Assembly: GCA_009778255.1 (NCBI GenBank)
Contig: WRKD01000130.1
Location: 1 to 8,018, forward strand
Direction: 5' to 3'
DNA from: Bacillota bacterium
GTDB lineage: Bacteria; Bacillota; Dehalobacteriia; UBA4068
Length of the DNA: 8,018 bases
The notes under the pieces were generated by a model, which was given only the letters and a program-made list of their open reading frames with translations, searched no databases and was not told where the DNA came from. Positions 1 through 5,742 of this stretch are shown piece after piece (the first letter of the stretch is position 1; each line of letters starts with the position of its first letter). Both the position numbers and the translations under genes were made by a program.

Positions 1-2102
1 TCCGTTATTTCATAATCGCTGCCTTTAGGCAATGTTTCTACATTGATCTCGCCTTCGCCGCCATTGGGATCATAAGTTACTGTTACAGTTTTTTGATTAG
101 GTAGGGTTTTAAAAGCAATCGCGTTGATCTGCGTTTCTTCGCCGGTCGTACCGGCAAAGCCCCAGAAAACCTCCGTGCCGCCAAATTGTTTTACAGTGTT
201 GGCCACTGTATAACTGTAAGATTTGCCGTCGAAAGTGTAGTCTAGCCTACCACCCGCACCAAGAGGCGTCCAGGATACATTGAAATCGTACCATTTATTG
301 GCAATGGTGAACTTGGCTAGATTATTGTGGTCTGCGGGTAAAACTATAGCCGCGGGGGTAACCACCGCGATATGTGGGCCGTAGCCGGAGGGATCGGTCA
401 CACATTCGTCATTCGTAGCCGGATTTATAATATTAATTTTTGTATCCAATTCAATGGATAGAGCGTTTTTGACCCAAACCCTGCCATATACACCCAAAGC
501 TTCGCCCATGGTGCCTCCGGGTTGAGAAAACGCGTTCAAACCACGTGGATCTTTTTGCAGCGTAAAAGTAATGCCATCTGCTATGGTCGCTGCATTGTTG
601 TCTAAGCTGTGATACATATACACATAAGATTCCATGGCAAACGGCTTGGTCAAGTCAAGTTTCTCATAAGCCCAGGCAGCGCCTACTTGATATATTCTAT
701 CTTCATTCAGCAGAATAACATTAGCATAATACGGGTCGTAAGCCGAGTTTTTCAGGTTATTGAATAAACCTGCTACACTGGGGCCTGAGGGCGGCAACAC
801 ACGGTAACCGGCATTGCCTGTACCGGCGTCCGAGCCGATGTAAAGCTTCAATTCCTTAATATTCAATACATCCGCCATATTGGAATTACCGATCATACGG
901 AAATATTTATAAGCTTTATCGGCTATAAGGCCGTCGGCAACAGTCCTAAAGGTCATGCCATAGGGGTTGTTGTATGTTCTGACTTGGTCTACAACAAATA
1001 GAGTAGTATAATTAACTCCATCATTAGAGCCTTGAAAATATGCTCCCTCAAGACGGTTTGCTGAATAGCCTTCCCGCGCGCTATAGGCGATAGATGTGAC
1101 TATCTGCGGAGTTTTGAACTCGACCCCGGCATAGCCCAATTTGGCGCCGTCGAAATAGCTGGGGCCTGTTTGCCAAATGCCCACGGTTGAATCGAAGGCT
1201 GCACGATAATCTACATTGTTAAAACTATAGAGACCATTCGCATTCCAGCCGCCTGTTCCAAATACTGCAGCAACATAGGGGTGATTATTAACCATTGTGC
1301 GACATTGTAGGTCGGAAGCGGTAGTTCCACTTACAACAGAAGTAGTGCCAAACAGTAGGTTACCGGTTAATTCACTGTATCCCGGCATAGCTAATCCGTT
1401 TGTTGTTGAGTTTCCTGTTCCAGTTCCTGTACCGGTTCCTGTTCCAGTTCCTGTTCCACCAGAGTTATCATCTGTATAAACCTTGAGTTCCGCAATGTTT
1501 AAAACATCGGCTACATCGTTTGTACCAAGTAAACGATAATACTTATAAGCTTTTGTAGCGTTTAGTCCATCCGCAGCCGTAAAATACGTTGCGCCGTTTG
1601 CATTGATTTTGCTGATCGTAAAGAGTGAAGTGTAATTAACGCCATTATCGGAGCCTTGAAACTGCGCGCCTACTAAACGGCTCGTGCCATATCCAGGACG
1701 CGGCACACAGGCGAATTGTGTTACTTTCTGCGCTGTTTTAAACTCGACTCCCACATGCCCAAGTTTCGGGCCGTCATAATAACTGGCGCCGCTTAACCCG
1801 TCGCCAACTTCCCCATCGAAAGCTGCGCGATAATCAACATTGTTGAAGACATAGCCGCTGGGCGACCAACCGCCAGTTCCGAAAACCGCTGCGACATACT
1901 GATGATTGTTTACAACTGTTCGTCCCAGTATTCCGGCTGTAATTGTCGTTTCGCCAAACTGTAATCCTCCGGTCAGCTCGGTGTACCCTGGTATGGCATA
2001 GGCGTCATCCATGCTAAGTAGCACCGCTGACGTTAACACCAAAGCTGCAGTAAGGACCATAGCCATCAACCTTGATCTTGTTCTTCTTCTCTTCACATTC
2101 AT
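1..2102 (-). CDS. Secreted multidomain lectin: two discoidin-like domains, L-type lectin domain, InlB/Flg_new-type repeat (3' end outside window)
   Basis: The reading frame runs uninterrupted from ATG at 2102 to the window edge, giving 700 codons without a stop. An AGAGAGG Shine-Dalgarno lies 10 nt upstream. Residues 1-36 form a signal peptide: a basic start (KRRRTRSR), a hydrophobic core and an AYA cleavage site. Residues 37-212 and 239-423 are two copies of one domain, sharing YVAAVFGTGGW, FNNVDYRAAFD, GVEFKT and a DGVNYT-LF block, and ending in VLNI-EL-Y. That ending is typical of F5/8 type C (discoidin, galactose-binding-like) folds. A Gly-Thr linker (215-230) joins them. Residues ~433-668 resemble bacterial L-type lectins: DGITFTLQ at 509-516, IELDT at 550-554 with acidic E551 and D553 as likely metal ligands, and HIAV at 577-580. 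Residues 672-700 (VTYDPNGGEG) begin an InlB B-repeat/Flg_new module. The inferred role is sugar binding at the cell surface. The anchor (SLH, sortase or other) is not visible, and the ligand is unknown. Confidence 0.88.
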   Translation of the reverse strand, partial: MNVKRRRTRSRLMAMVLTAALVLTSAVLLSMDDAYAIPGYTELTGGLQFGETTITAGILGRTVVNNHQYVAAVFGTGGWSPSGYVFNNVDYRAAFDGEVGDGLSGASYYDGPKLGHVGVEFKTAQKVTQFACVPRPGYGTSRLVGAQFQGSDNGVNYTSLFTISKINANGATYFTAADGLNATKAYKYYRLLGTNDVADVLNIAELKVYTDDNSGGTGTGTGTGTGTGTGNSTTNGLAMPGYSELTGNLLFGTTSVVSGTTASDLQCRTMVNNHPYVAAVFGTGGWNANGLYSFNNVDYRAAFDSTVGIWQTGPSYFDGAKLGYAGVEFKTPQIVTSIAYSAREGYSANRLEGAYFQGSNDGVNYTTLFVVDQVRTYNNPYGMTFRTVADGLIADKAYKYFRMIGNSNMADVLNIKELKLYIGSDAGTGNAGYRVLPPSGPSVAGLFNNLKNSAYDPYYANVILLNEDRIYQVGAAWAYEKLDLTKPFAMESYVYMYHSLDNNAATIADGITFTLQKDPRGLNAFSQPGGTMGEALGVYGRVWVKNALSIELDTKINIINPATNDECVTDPSGYGPHIAVVTPAAIVLPADHNNLAKFTIANKWYDFNVSWTPLGAGGRLDYTFDGKSYSYTVANTVKQFGGTEVFWGFAGTTGEETQINAIAFKTLPNQKTVTVTYDPNGGEGEINVETLPKGSDYEIT
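1412..1460 (-). repeat. In-frame hexanucleotide repeat encoding a Gly-Thr linker
   Basis: On the coding strand this is a degenerate run of GGAACA/GGAACT/GGAACC-GGTACA units. It encodes alternating Gly and Thr, residues 216-230 of the lectin protein, between its two discoidin-like domains. The unit is 6 bp, so gain or loss of copies changes linker length without breaking the frame. Several third-position changes show it is not a fresh perfect microsatellite. Confidence 0.85.
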
Positions 2103-2133
2103 AACCTTATTACCTCTCTTTTCTTTTTTTTTA

Positions 2134-2162
2134 CATTGAAAAAACTCAACTCATTTTCAATG
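2134..2162 (-). promoter_or_regulatory. 9-bp inverted repeat in the 5' leader of the lectin gene
   Basis: CATTGAAAA (2134-2142) and TTTTCAATG (2154-2162) are perfect inverted arms around an 11-nt spacer. The repeat lies just downstream of the predicted -10 box and upstream of the ribosome binding site, so it would sit at or near the mRNA 5' end. No T-run follows it in the minus direction, so it is not a terminator for the gene. It could be a 5' stabilising hairpin or a repressor site; the sequence does not decide. Confidence 0.45.
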
Positions 2163-2171
2163 CTAATTATT

Positions 2172-2180
2172 ATTATAGCA
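2172..2180 (-). promoter_or_regulatory. Extended -10 promoter of the lectin gene
   Basis: The minus strand reads TGCTATAAT, a perfect TATAAT with the TGn extension. It lies about 70 bp before the ATG at 2102. No good TTGACA-like hexamer is found at 16-18 bp, which fits an extended -10 promoter. The start point would fall near 2165. Confidence 0.6.
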
Positions 2181-2266
2181 TATATTAGTTACAATTCGGT
2201 CACAAATTGAATTTTAATAGCATTTTTTTTAAATTTTTGTATGATATTAGTATATACCTGCCCATT

Positions 2267-2298
2267 AAAAAACTCGGGCTAAAATTTTTAGCCCGAGT
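2267..2298 (-). terminator. Second (distal) terminator downstream of spoVG
   Basis: ACTCGGGCTAAAA (2272-2284) and its exact complement (2286-2298) form a 13-bp hairpin around a single central base; in RNA a few central A-U pairs would open to make the loop. On the minus strand six T residues follow (complement of 2267-2272), giving a classical intrinsic terminator. It lies between spoVG and the lectin promoter and would insulate the lectin gene from upstream transcription. Confidence 0.75.
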
Positions 2299-2345
2299 AA
2301 ATTTCGATTTATACTTAAAATTCTATTATACTATAGATTTTCATC

Positions 2346-2372
2346 AAAAAAGAAGAAAGCCGTAAAACGGCT
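2346..2372 (-). terminator. Intrinsic terminator of spoVG
   Basis: On the minus strand AGCCGT-TTT-ACGGCT forms a 6-bp stem (2358-2363 with 2367-2372), followed by a T-rich tract (TTTCTTCTTTTTT, complement of 2346-2357). It begins 14 bp past the spoVG stop codon. Confidence 0.75.
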
Positions 2373-2385
2373 CCCTTTGCAATTA

Positions 2386-2670
2386 CTATGCTTCTTCTGT
2401 GATCATTTCTTCTTCGGCTAAAGCCAATTGATATGCCTCTAATACCTTTTTTTGAATCGTATCTCGCGCTTCCTGTGAAATCGGATGCGCGATATCACGA
2501 AACTCTCCTGTGGGAGTTTTACGGCTAGGCATAGCAACGAAGAGACCATTTTGTCCATCTACAACTTTTACATCATGCACAACAAAAGCATTATCAAGTG
2601 TAATAGATACAATTGCCTTCATTTTCCCTTCCGACAATAGTTTCCTCATTCTTACATCGGTTACAATCAT
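2386..2670 (-). CDS. spoVG: Septation/sporulation regulator SpoVG
   Basis: This 94-residue protein starts MIVTDVRMRKL and contains the family blocks SITLDNAFVVHDVKVVDG, LFVAMPSRKTPTGEF and DIAHPIS, followed by an acidic C-terminal helix. SpoVG is a small nucleic-acid-binding regulator, known in Firmicutes for effects on asymmetric septation, sporulation, virulence and cell-envelope genes. The frame stays open 13 codons further upstream, to an ATG at 2709. The start at 2670 is preferred because an AAGGAG site precedes it by about 6 nt and because family members begin at MxVTDVR. The gene has its own promoter and terminator, so it can be monocistronic. The usual neighbours in bacilli (purR/yabJ, glmU) are absent. 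A possible leader peptide ends 2 nt before this start. Confidence 0.95.
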   Translation of the reverse strand: MIVTDVRMRKLLSEGKMKAIVSITLDNAFVVHDVKVVDGQNGLFVAMPSRKTPTGEFRDIAHPISQEARDTIQKKVLEAYQLALAEEEMITEEA

Positions 2671-2672
2671 AA

Positions 2673-2756
2673 TTATCTCCTTCCAAATAAAATAGTTAGC
2701 CATTTGCATAACCCTAAAAAGCCAGTAAAACAGCTATTTACGAGCAGAAAATGCAA
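2673..2756 (-). CDS. Possible 27-residue leader peptide upstream of spoVG
   Basis: An AGGAG site sits 5 nt before a TTG (2754-2756). That TTG opens a 27-codon frame that ends at TAA (2673-2675), inside the spoVG ribosome binding region and 2 nt before the spoVG ATG. The predicted peptide is hydrophobic with a basic end (…KWLTILFGRR). The 11-mer AGGAGATAATT before this TTG (2756-2766) is identical to the one before the spoVG ATG (2671-2681). I recognise no homologue. A short frame with a TTG start could be chance; the duplicated binding site and the abutting stop are the support. Confidence 0.35.
   Translation of the reverse strand: MHFLLVNSCFTGFLGLCKWLTILFGRR
2716..2735 (-). promoter_or_regulatory. 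Weak hairpin plus T-run in the spoVG leader (possible attenuator)
   Basis: On the minus strand AGCTG-TTTTA-CTGGCT can form about five pairs with one wobble and one bulge, followed by TTTTT. It lies inside the possible leader peptide frame. It resembles a degraded version of the spoVG terminator (AGCCGTTTTACGGCT). Stability is low, so an attenuation role is only a possibility. Confidence 0.25.
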
Positions 2757-2788
2757 ATTATCTCCTCTTTTATAATTATTTTTAATAC

Positions 2789-2797
2789 ATTATATCA
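2789..2797 (-). promoter_or_regulatory. Extended -10 promoter of spoVG
   Basis: The minus strand reads TGATATAAT, a perfect TATAAT with TGn extension, 119 bp before the spoVG ATG. The -35 position is T/A-rich with no clear hexamer. B. subtilis spoVG uses sigma-H, but I see no good sigma-H pattern here. Confidence 0.55.
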
Positions 2798-2856
2798 CAA
2801 TTAATACTTTTTTTCTACTATCTTAAAAAAATAAATTTTCAGTCTAATATAATCAA

Positions 2857-4140
2857 TTAGCTATATTCAGAACAATAGCGCGCTGCTGCTTGACCGGCAA
2901 TGTAACCACTAGACCAAGCCGCTTGCAGATTGTATCCGCCGGTATAACCATCTACATCCAATAATTCCCCGGCAATGAATAAGCCGCTTCGTTTTTTGGA
3001 TGCCATTGTTTGAGGGTCTATTTCTTTCACATGTACCCCGCCTGCCGTAACTATAGCCTCTGCCAAGGGACGAGGACCTTTAACCGTAATAGGCAAAGCC
3101 TTCAATAAAGCAGCTAATTTAATTCGTTCGGCGCGGCTCAATTGATGGGCGTATTTATTATGCGGTATTTCAGCTAACCGTAATAATGGCGCTAATAATG
3201 CTGCGGGAGTAAGCCCGGCCAAAGCATTGATTATATATTTACGGCTGGCTGCTTCAATATCTCTTTGCAGACGCTTATCCACTTGCTCGAAGCTTAACGC
3301 TGGTTTTAAATCTAATATCAGTTGGGCGCCTGCTCCGCCATTTGGTAAAGCAGTAATAGAACGCGAAAGTGAAAGTACTATTGGCCCGGATAGTCCAAAA
3401 TGAGTAAAAAGCAATTCGCCAAATTCGCGGCGTAAAGCTTTACCGGCAAAATAAGCGCTTAAACCCACATTTTTTAAGCTCAGCCCGCTCAGTTCTTTGG
3501 GCCAGTTTTCTGTAATTTCTAAGGGCGCAAGCGCCGGACGCGGTTTTATCAAGCTATGCCCAACCGCCAAAGCTATTTTATAGCCATCACCGCTAGAACC
3601 GGTAGCAGGATAACTGGCGCCACCGGTTGCCAAGATCACCGCAACAGCAGCCTGACTCTCTTGACGGGTATCTTCAACACCACTTATGCGGCCTTCCTTG
3701 CTCAGTAAGCGGGCAGCCCGCCTTTGGTAATGAATATTTATGCCTGCTTCCTCTAAGCGGTGGCGTAAAGCGCCCACCACCTGATTAGCGCTATCGGAAA
3801 GCGGAAAAACACGACGTCCACGTTCCGTTTTCAACTCCACACCCAATTTTTCAAAAAAATCCATAGTAGATTGCGCCGGAAAACGATTGAAAGCGCCATA
3901 TAAAAAAATGCCGTTTCCAGGCATGTTTTCTATTAACTCTTCCGTGGACGCATTATTTGTGATATTGCAGCGCCCTTTGCCGGTAATAGAGAGCTTTTTA
4001 CCCAAGCAATCGTTACGCTCCCACAAAGTTACAGCTGCCCCAGTTTCTGCCGCAGTAAGCGCCGCCATCATACCAGTCGGCCCGCCGCCGATTACAATTA
4101 CCTGGTTTTCGCTTCGCGAAAACCCCGAAAAGCTTTTCAC
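2857..4140 (-). CDS. HI0933/BaiN-family FAD-dependent oxidoreductase
   Basis: This 427-residue flavoprotein belongs to the HI0933-like family (includes BaiN of gut clostridia and YtfP of Bacillus). An N-terminal FAD-binding Rossmann motif VIVIGGGPTG spans residues 14-23. The family signature GKGRCNITN is at 54-62, and the C-terminal FAD-contacting block GLFIAGELLDVDGYTGGYN begins at 386. Full length is typical. The start codon is GTG (4138-4140), with GGGAG 6 nt upstream. It follows cobO by 21 nt and is the last gene of the rluB operon. BaiN has been linked to bile-acid dehydroxylation in one gut clostridium, but most members have no known substrate, so no reaction is assigned. No convincing terminator follows its stop. 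Confidence 0.9.
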   Translation of the reverse strand: MKSFSGFSRSENQVIVIGGGPTGMMAALTAAETGAAVTLWERNDCLGKKLSITGKGRCNITNNASTEELIENMPGNGIFLYGAFNRFPAQSTMDFFEKLGVELKTERGRRVFPLSDSANQVVGALRHRLEEAGINIHYQRRAARLLSKEGRISGVEDTRQESQAAVAVILATGGASYPATGSSGDGYKIALAVGHSLIKPRPALAPLEITENWPKELSGLSLKNVGLSAYFAGKALRREFGELLFTHFGLSGPIVLSLSRSITALPNGGAGAQLILDLKPALSFEQVDKRLQRDIEAASRKYIINALAGLTPAALLAPLLRLAEIPHNKYAHQLSRAERIKLAALLKALPITVKGPRPLAEAIVTAGGVHVKEIDPQTMASKKRSGLFIAGELLDVDGYTGGYNLQAAWSSGYIAGQAAARYCSEYS

Positions 4141-4161
4141 TTGCCACTCCCCATTTATATA

Positions 4162-4698
4162 CTAGTATTCTATTCCGCGCCGAGCCGCCAGACCATGCCT
4201 ATAAGGGTGCTTTATCTCTCGCATTTCTGTAATCAGATCTGCGGCTTGCAATAAATACTGTGGAGCATTGCGCCCGGTTATAACAAGTTCCATATGAGCC
4301 GGCTTCAGCATAAGCAGTTCTTGAGTTTGCGCTTCAGTTACCAGCCCAAAAAAAATGGCGTTATTTAGTTCATCCAGTATTAAAATATCTATTTCACCAG
4401 CTTTTAACAGGTTTTTTGTTTTTTCTAAAGCTGCCTGAACCAATTCGATATATGCGGGTGGCAGCGGTTCGCCTTTTATTAGAAAGCCGTCCATGCCAAA
4501 TGAAGACAACTCTATTTCCGGTAGCCTGGCCAAAGCTGCTGTTTCACCATACCATTCACCTTTTTTCATAAACTGTATGATCGCAACTTTTAAGCCGCAG
4601 CCCAAACCACGCAAAGCCAGGCCAAACGCAGCGGTGCTTTTGCCTTTGCCGTCTCCGGTATATACTTGAATCAAGCCGGTTTCTTTTTTATCTGCCAT
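4162..4698 (-). CDS. cobO: Cob(I)yrinic acid a,c-diamide adenosyltransferase (CobA/CobO/BtuR type)
   Basis: This 178-residue enzyme transfers the adenosyl group of ATP to the reduced cobalt of corrinoids to make adenosylcobalamin-type cofactors. The P-loop is TGDGKGKSTAAFG at 14-26, a Walker B-like ILILDELN spans 106-113, TGRNAP lies at 141-146, and the C-terminal signature HPYRHGLAARRGIEY ends the protein. All are typical of the BtuR family, and the length is normal. The ATG at 4698 lies inside the 3' end of rluB (11-nt overlap), with AGGAG 11 nt upstream, so translation is probably coupled. No other cobalamin genes and no B12 box are visible nearby. A role in salvage or maturation of imported corrinoid is therefore as likely as de novo synthesis. 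Confidence 0.93.
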   Translation of the reverse strand: MADKKETGLIQVYTGDGKGKSTAAFGLALRGLGCGLKVAIIQFMKKGEWYGETAALARLPEIELSSFGMDGFLIKGEPLPPAYIELVQAALEKTKNLLKAGEIDILILDELNNAIFFGLVTEAQTQELLMLKPAHMELVITGRNAPQYLLQAADLITEMREIKHPYRHGLAARRGIEY

Positions 4699-5437
4699 GC
4701 TTACTATTTCTCCTCATAGTCTGCTCATTTTTCAACACCCTAACTTCATGGGAATTCAATTCGCGCCACTGTCCCGGTTTTAATTGCCCCAAACTTAAAG
4801 GGCCGAAACGCAAACGTATCAACTGCCTTACCGGATGTCCTATCTGCTGGCACATACGGCGTATTTGACGCTTTCTGCCCTCGTAGATAGTTATTTCTAA
4901 AGTGCTGGAACCTTGAGCGCGGCGTAATACATTAACGCGCGCCGGGGCAGTAGGGCCATCTTCCAGCAGCACACCATTTCGCAGTTTATCTACATCGGCT
5001 ACAGATACAGGGCCGGAAACATCCGCGCGATAAGTTTTTGGCGCCTTATATGAAGGGTGCAACAAAATATTTGTCAATGCGCCGTCATTGGTTAAAAGAA
5101 GCAAACCGCTGCTATTATAATCCAGTCGCCCTACAGGGTAAAGACGCTCCGGCATTTTTGGCAACAAAGATAATACGCTTTTTTTACCATGTTCATCTTT
5201 TACCGAACATAGGTAACCAATGGGCTTATGCAATAGCATATAGCGTAAATCTGGCAGTTTAGGCAAAGGCTGCCCGTCTATAATAATACTATCAACAGTT
5301 GCATCTGCCTTAAACCCAAGCTCACTTATAATTACCCCGTTTACAGCCACATGCCCGGAGCTAATCAACCCTTCCGCTAAGCGTCGCGAAGCCAAGCCAT
5401 GTTCCGCTAAAATTTTTTGCAAGCGCTGCTTAACCAT
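4688..5437 (-). CDS. rluB: 23S rRNA pseudouridine synthase, RluB/RsuA family
   Basis: This 249-residue protein isomerises a uridine in large-subunit rRNA (E. coli RluB acts on U2605). An N-terminal S4 RNA-binding domain covers about residues 2-60 (RLQKILAEHGLASRR then VAVNG). The catalytic block YPVGRLDYNSSGLLLLTNDG at 100-119 carries the conserved Asp106. The family block YEGRKRQIRRM-QIGHPV lies at 185-203. The frame extends 21 codons further to 5500, but ATG 5437 has a good AAAGGAGAG site with ~6-nt spacing and aligns with the normal S4 start. The upstream extension would also overlap the promoter. It is the first gene of the rluB-cobO-flavoprotein operon. RsuA-subfamily members (16S rRNA) are similar, but RluB is the usual Firmicute member. 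Confidence 0.92.
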   Translation of the reverse strand: MVKQRLQKILAEHGLASRRLAEGLISSGHVAVNGVIISELGFKADATVDSIIIDGQPLPKLPDLRYMLLHKPIGYLCSVKDEHGKKSVLSLLPKMPERLYPVGRLDYNSSGLLLLTNDGALTNILLHPSYKAPKTYRADVSGPVSVADVDKLRNGVLLEDGPTAPARVNVLRRAQGSSTLEITIYEGRKRQIRRMCQQIGHPVRQLIRLRFGPLSLGQLKPGQWRELNSHEVRVLKNEQTMRRNSKHGR

Positions 5438-5464
5438 ATTTCTCTCCTTTAATATGCCAGTTTC

Positions 5465-5473
5465 ATTATAGCA
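5465..5473 (-). promoter_or_regulatory. Extended -10 promoter of the rluB operon
   Basis: The minus strand reads TGCTATAAT, about 28 bp before the rluB ATG, so the leader is short. A weak TTGCGG lies 18 bp upstream as a possible -35. The intervening spacer contains a GC-rich palindrome (5478-5492). Confidence 0.6.
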
Positions 5474-5477
5474 TAGG

Positions 5478-5492
5478 GCGGGCTTCGCCCGC
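5478..5492. repeat. GC-rich palindrome GCGGGC-TTC-GCCCGC
   Basis: Six-bp perfect arms surround a 3-nt loop, much richer in G+C than the flanks. It lies between the -35 and -10 regions of the rluB promoter. No T-run follows on either strand, so it is not an intrinsic terminator. It looks like a short extragenic palindromic repeat, or possibly an operator. Confidence 0.5.
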
Positions 5493-5502
5493 AAACCCAA
5501 GA

Positions 5503-5530
5503 AGTCAGGAGCCAGGAGTCAGGAGCTAGG
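5503..5530 (+). repeat. AGNNAGG heptamer repeat (two 14-bp units)
   Basis: AGTCAGGAGCCAGG is followed directly by AGTCAGGAGCTAGG, one mismatch apart. Each 14-mer is itself two AGNNAGG heptamers, giving four in a row. The purine-rich run ends in AGGAG, which could serve as ribosome binding site for the short ORF starting at 5543. Confidence 0.8.
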
Positions 5531-5538
5531 AGTATTCT

Positions 5539-5562
5539 TGATATGAGTATTGATATGAGTAT
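5539..5562 (+). repeat. 12-bp tandem duplication TGATATGAGTAT x2
   Basis: Two perfect adjacent copies, 5539-5550 and 5551-5562. Each carries an in-frame ATG of the short ORF at 5543-5650, so the duplication repeats the start region (Met-Ser-Ile-Asp, then Met-Ser-Ile-Ile). Confidence 0.85.
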
Positions 5563-5650
5563 TATAGATAATTTCGGGGATAAAATCAATGGAGTTCTTG
5601 AAACATTTGACAGAATATTGATTAATGGCTATTATTCACTCTCCGCCTAA
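5543..5650 (+). pseudogene. Probable 5' stub of an interrupted larger gene (35 codons)
   Basis: ATG at 5543 (or 5555) opens a frame that ends at TAA 5648-5650. AGGAG lies 10 nt before the first ATG. From the second ATG the product reads MSIIDNFGDKINGVLETFD and continues RILINGYYSLSA. From memory, the segment KINGVLETFDRI-INGY resembles the extreme N-terminus of a multi-copy family of several-hundred-residue uncharacterised proteins in Firmicutes and other phyla, which I could not check here. The similarity would stop at INGY, just before the palindrome-rich element at 5652. This suggests a gene broken by insertion or deletion, with only its start left. A genuine 31-35-residue small protein is the alternative. 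Confidence 0.4.
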
Positions 5651-5651
5651 T

Positions 5652-5742
5652 TAGGTCATCCTGAGCAAAGCGAAGGATCTTGTCTATTGCTTTGTATTGC
5701 TCCGCGATAAAATTCTTCGGGCTAAAGCCTTAAGAATAACTA
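5652..5742. repeat. Palindrome-rich interspersed element (MITE-like, ~91 bp)
   Basis: The left end TAGGTCATCCTGAGC and the inverted right end TAGTTATTCTTAAGGC are partly matching terminal arms. CTAATT occurs directly outside on the left (5647-5652) and at the right end (5740-5745) as a candidate 6-bp target duplication. Inside are two hairpins. ATCCT-GA-GC-AAA-GC-GA-AGGAT (5658-5678) contains tandem G-A mismatches. The second is a 26-nt imperfect palindrome at 5712-5737, with arms ATTCTTCGGGCT and AGCCTTAAGAAT. The left motif GTCATCCTGAGC-AAGCGAAGGATCTT is, from memory, a widespread intergenic repeat in bacterial genomes. No transposase is encoded. Confidence 0.5.

Noticed and set aside
1412..1460. 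Possible CRISPR-like or direct-repeat array
   Set aside because: Units are contiguous 6-mers without spacers and encode a protein linker.
1297..1479. Plus-strand open frame rich in Val-Pro
   Set aside because: It is the antisense reading of the Gly-Thr linker and its flanks in the lectin gene; no ribosome site or family similarity.
2671..2709. Longer spoVG start at ATG 2709, adding 13 residues
   Set aside because: The strong AAGGAG site before 2670 and the family's usual MxVTDVR start favour the shorter form. The extension shows no family similarity.
4137..4154. Five-codon frame ATG-GGG-AGT-GGC-AAG-TGA overlapping the GTG start of the flavoprotein gene
   Set aside because: Too short to support, and its bases include the ribosome binding site of the real gene. 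Probably chance.
5438..5500. Longer rluB frame starting at 5500
   Set aside because: It would include the predicted promoter and ribosome binding site as coding sequence. The S4 domain begins normally from the Met at 5437.
5607..5635. TTGACA-N17-TATTAT on the plus strand, a good sigma-A promoter pattern
   Set aside because: It falls inside the reading frame of the 35-codon stub, where TTTGACAGA encodes the recognisable Phe-Asp-Arg. A transcript from it would start at the repeat element with no gene for 260 bp. The match may be coincidental, so it is not listed as a promoter.
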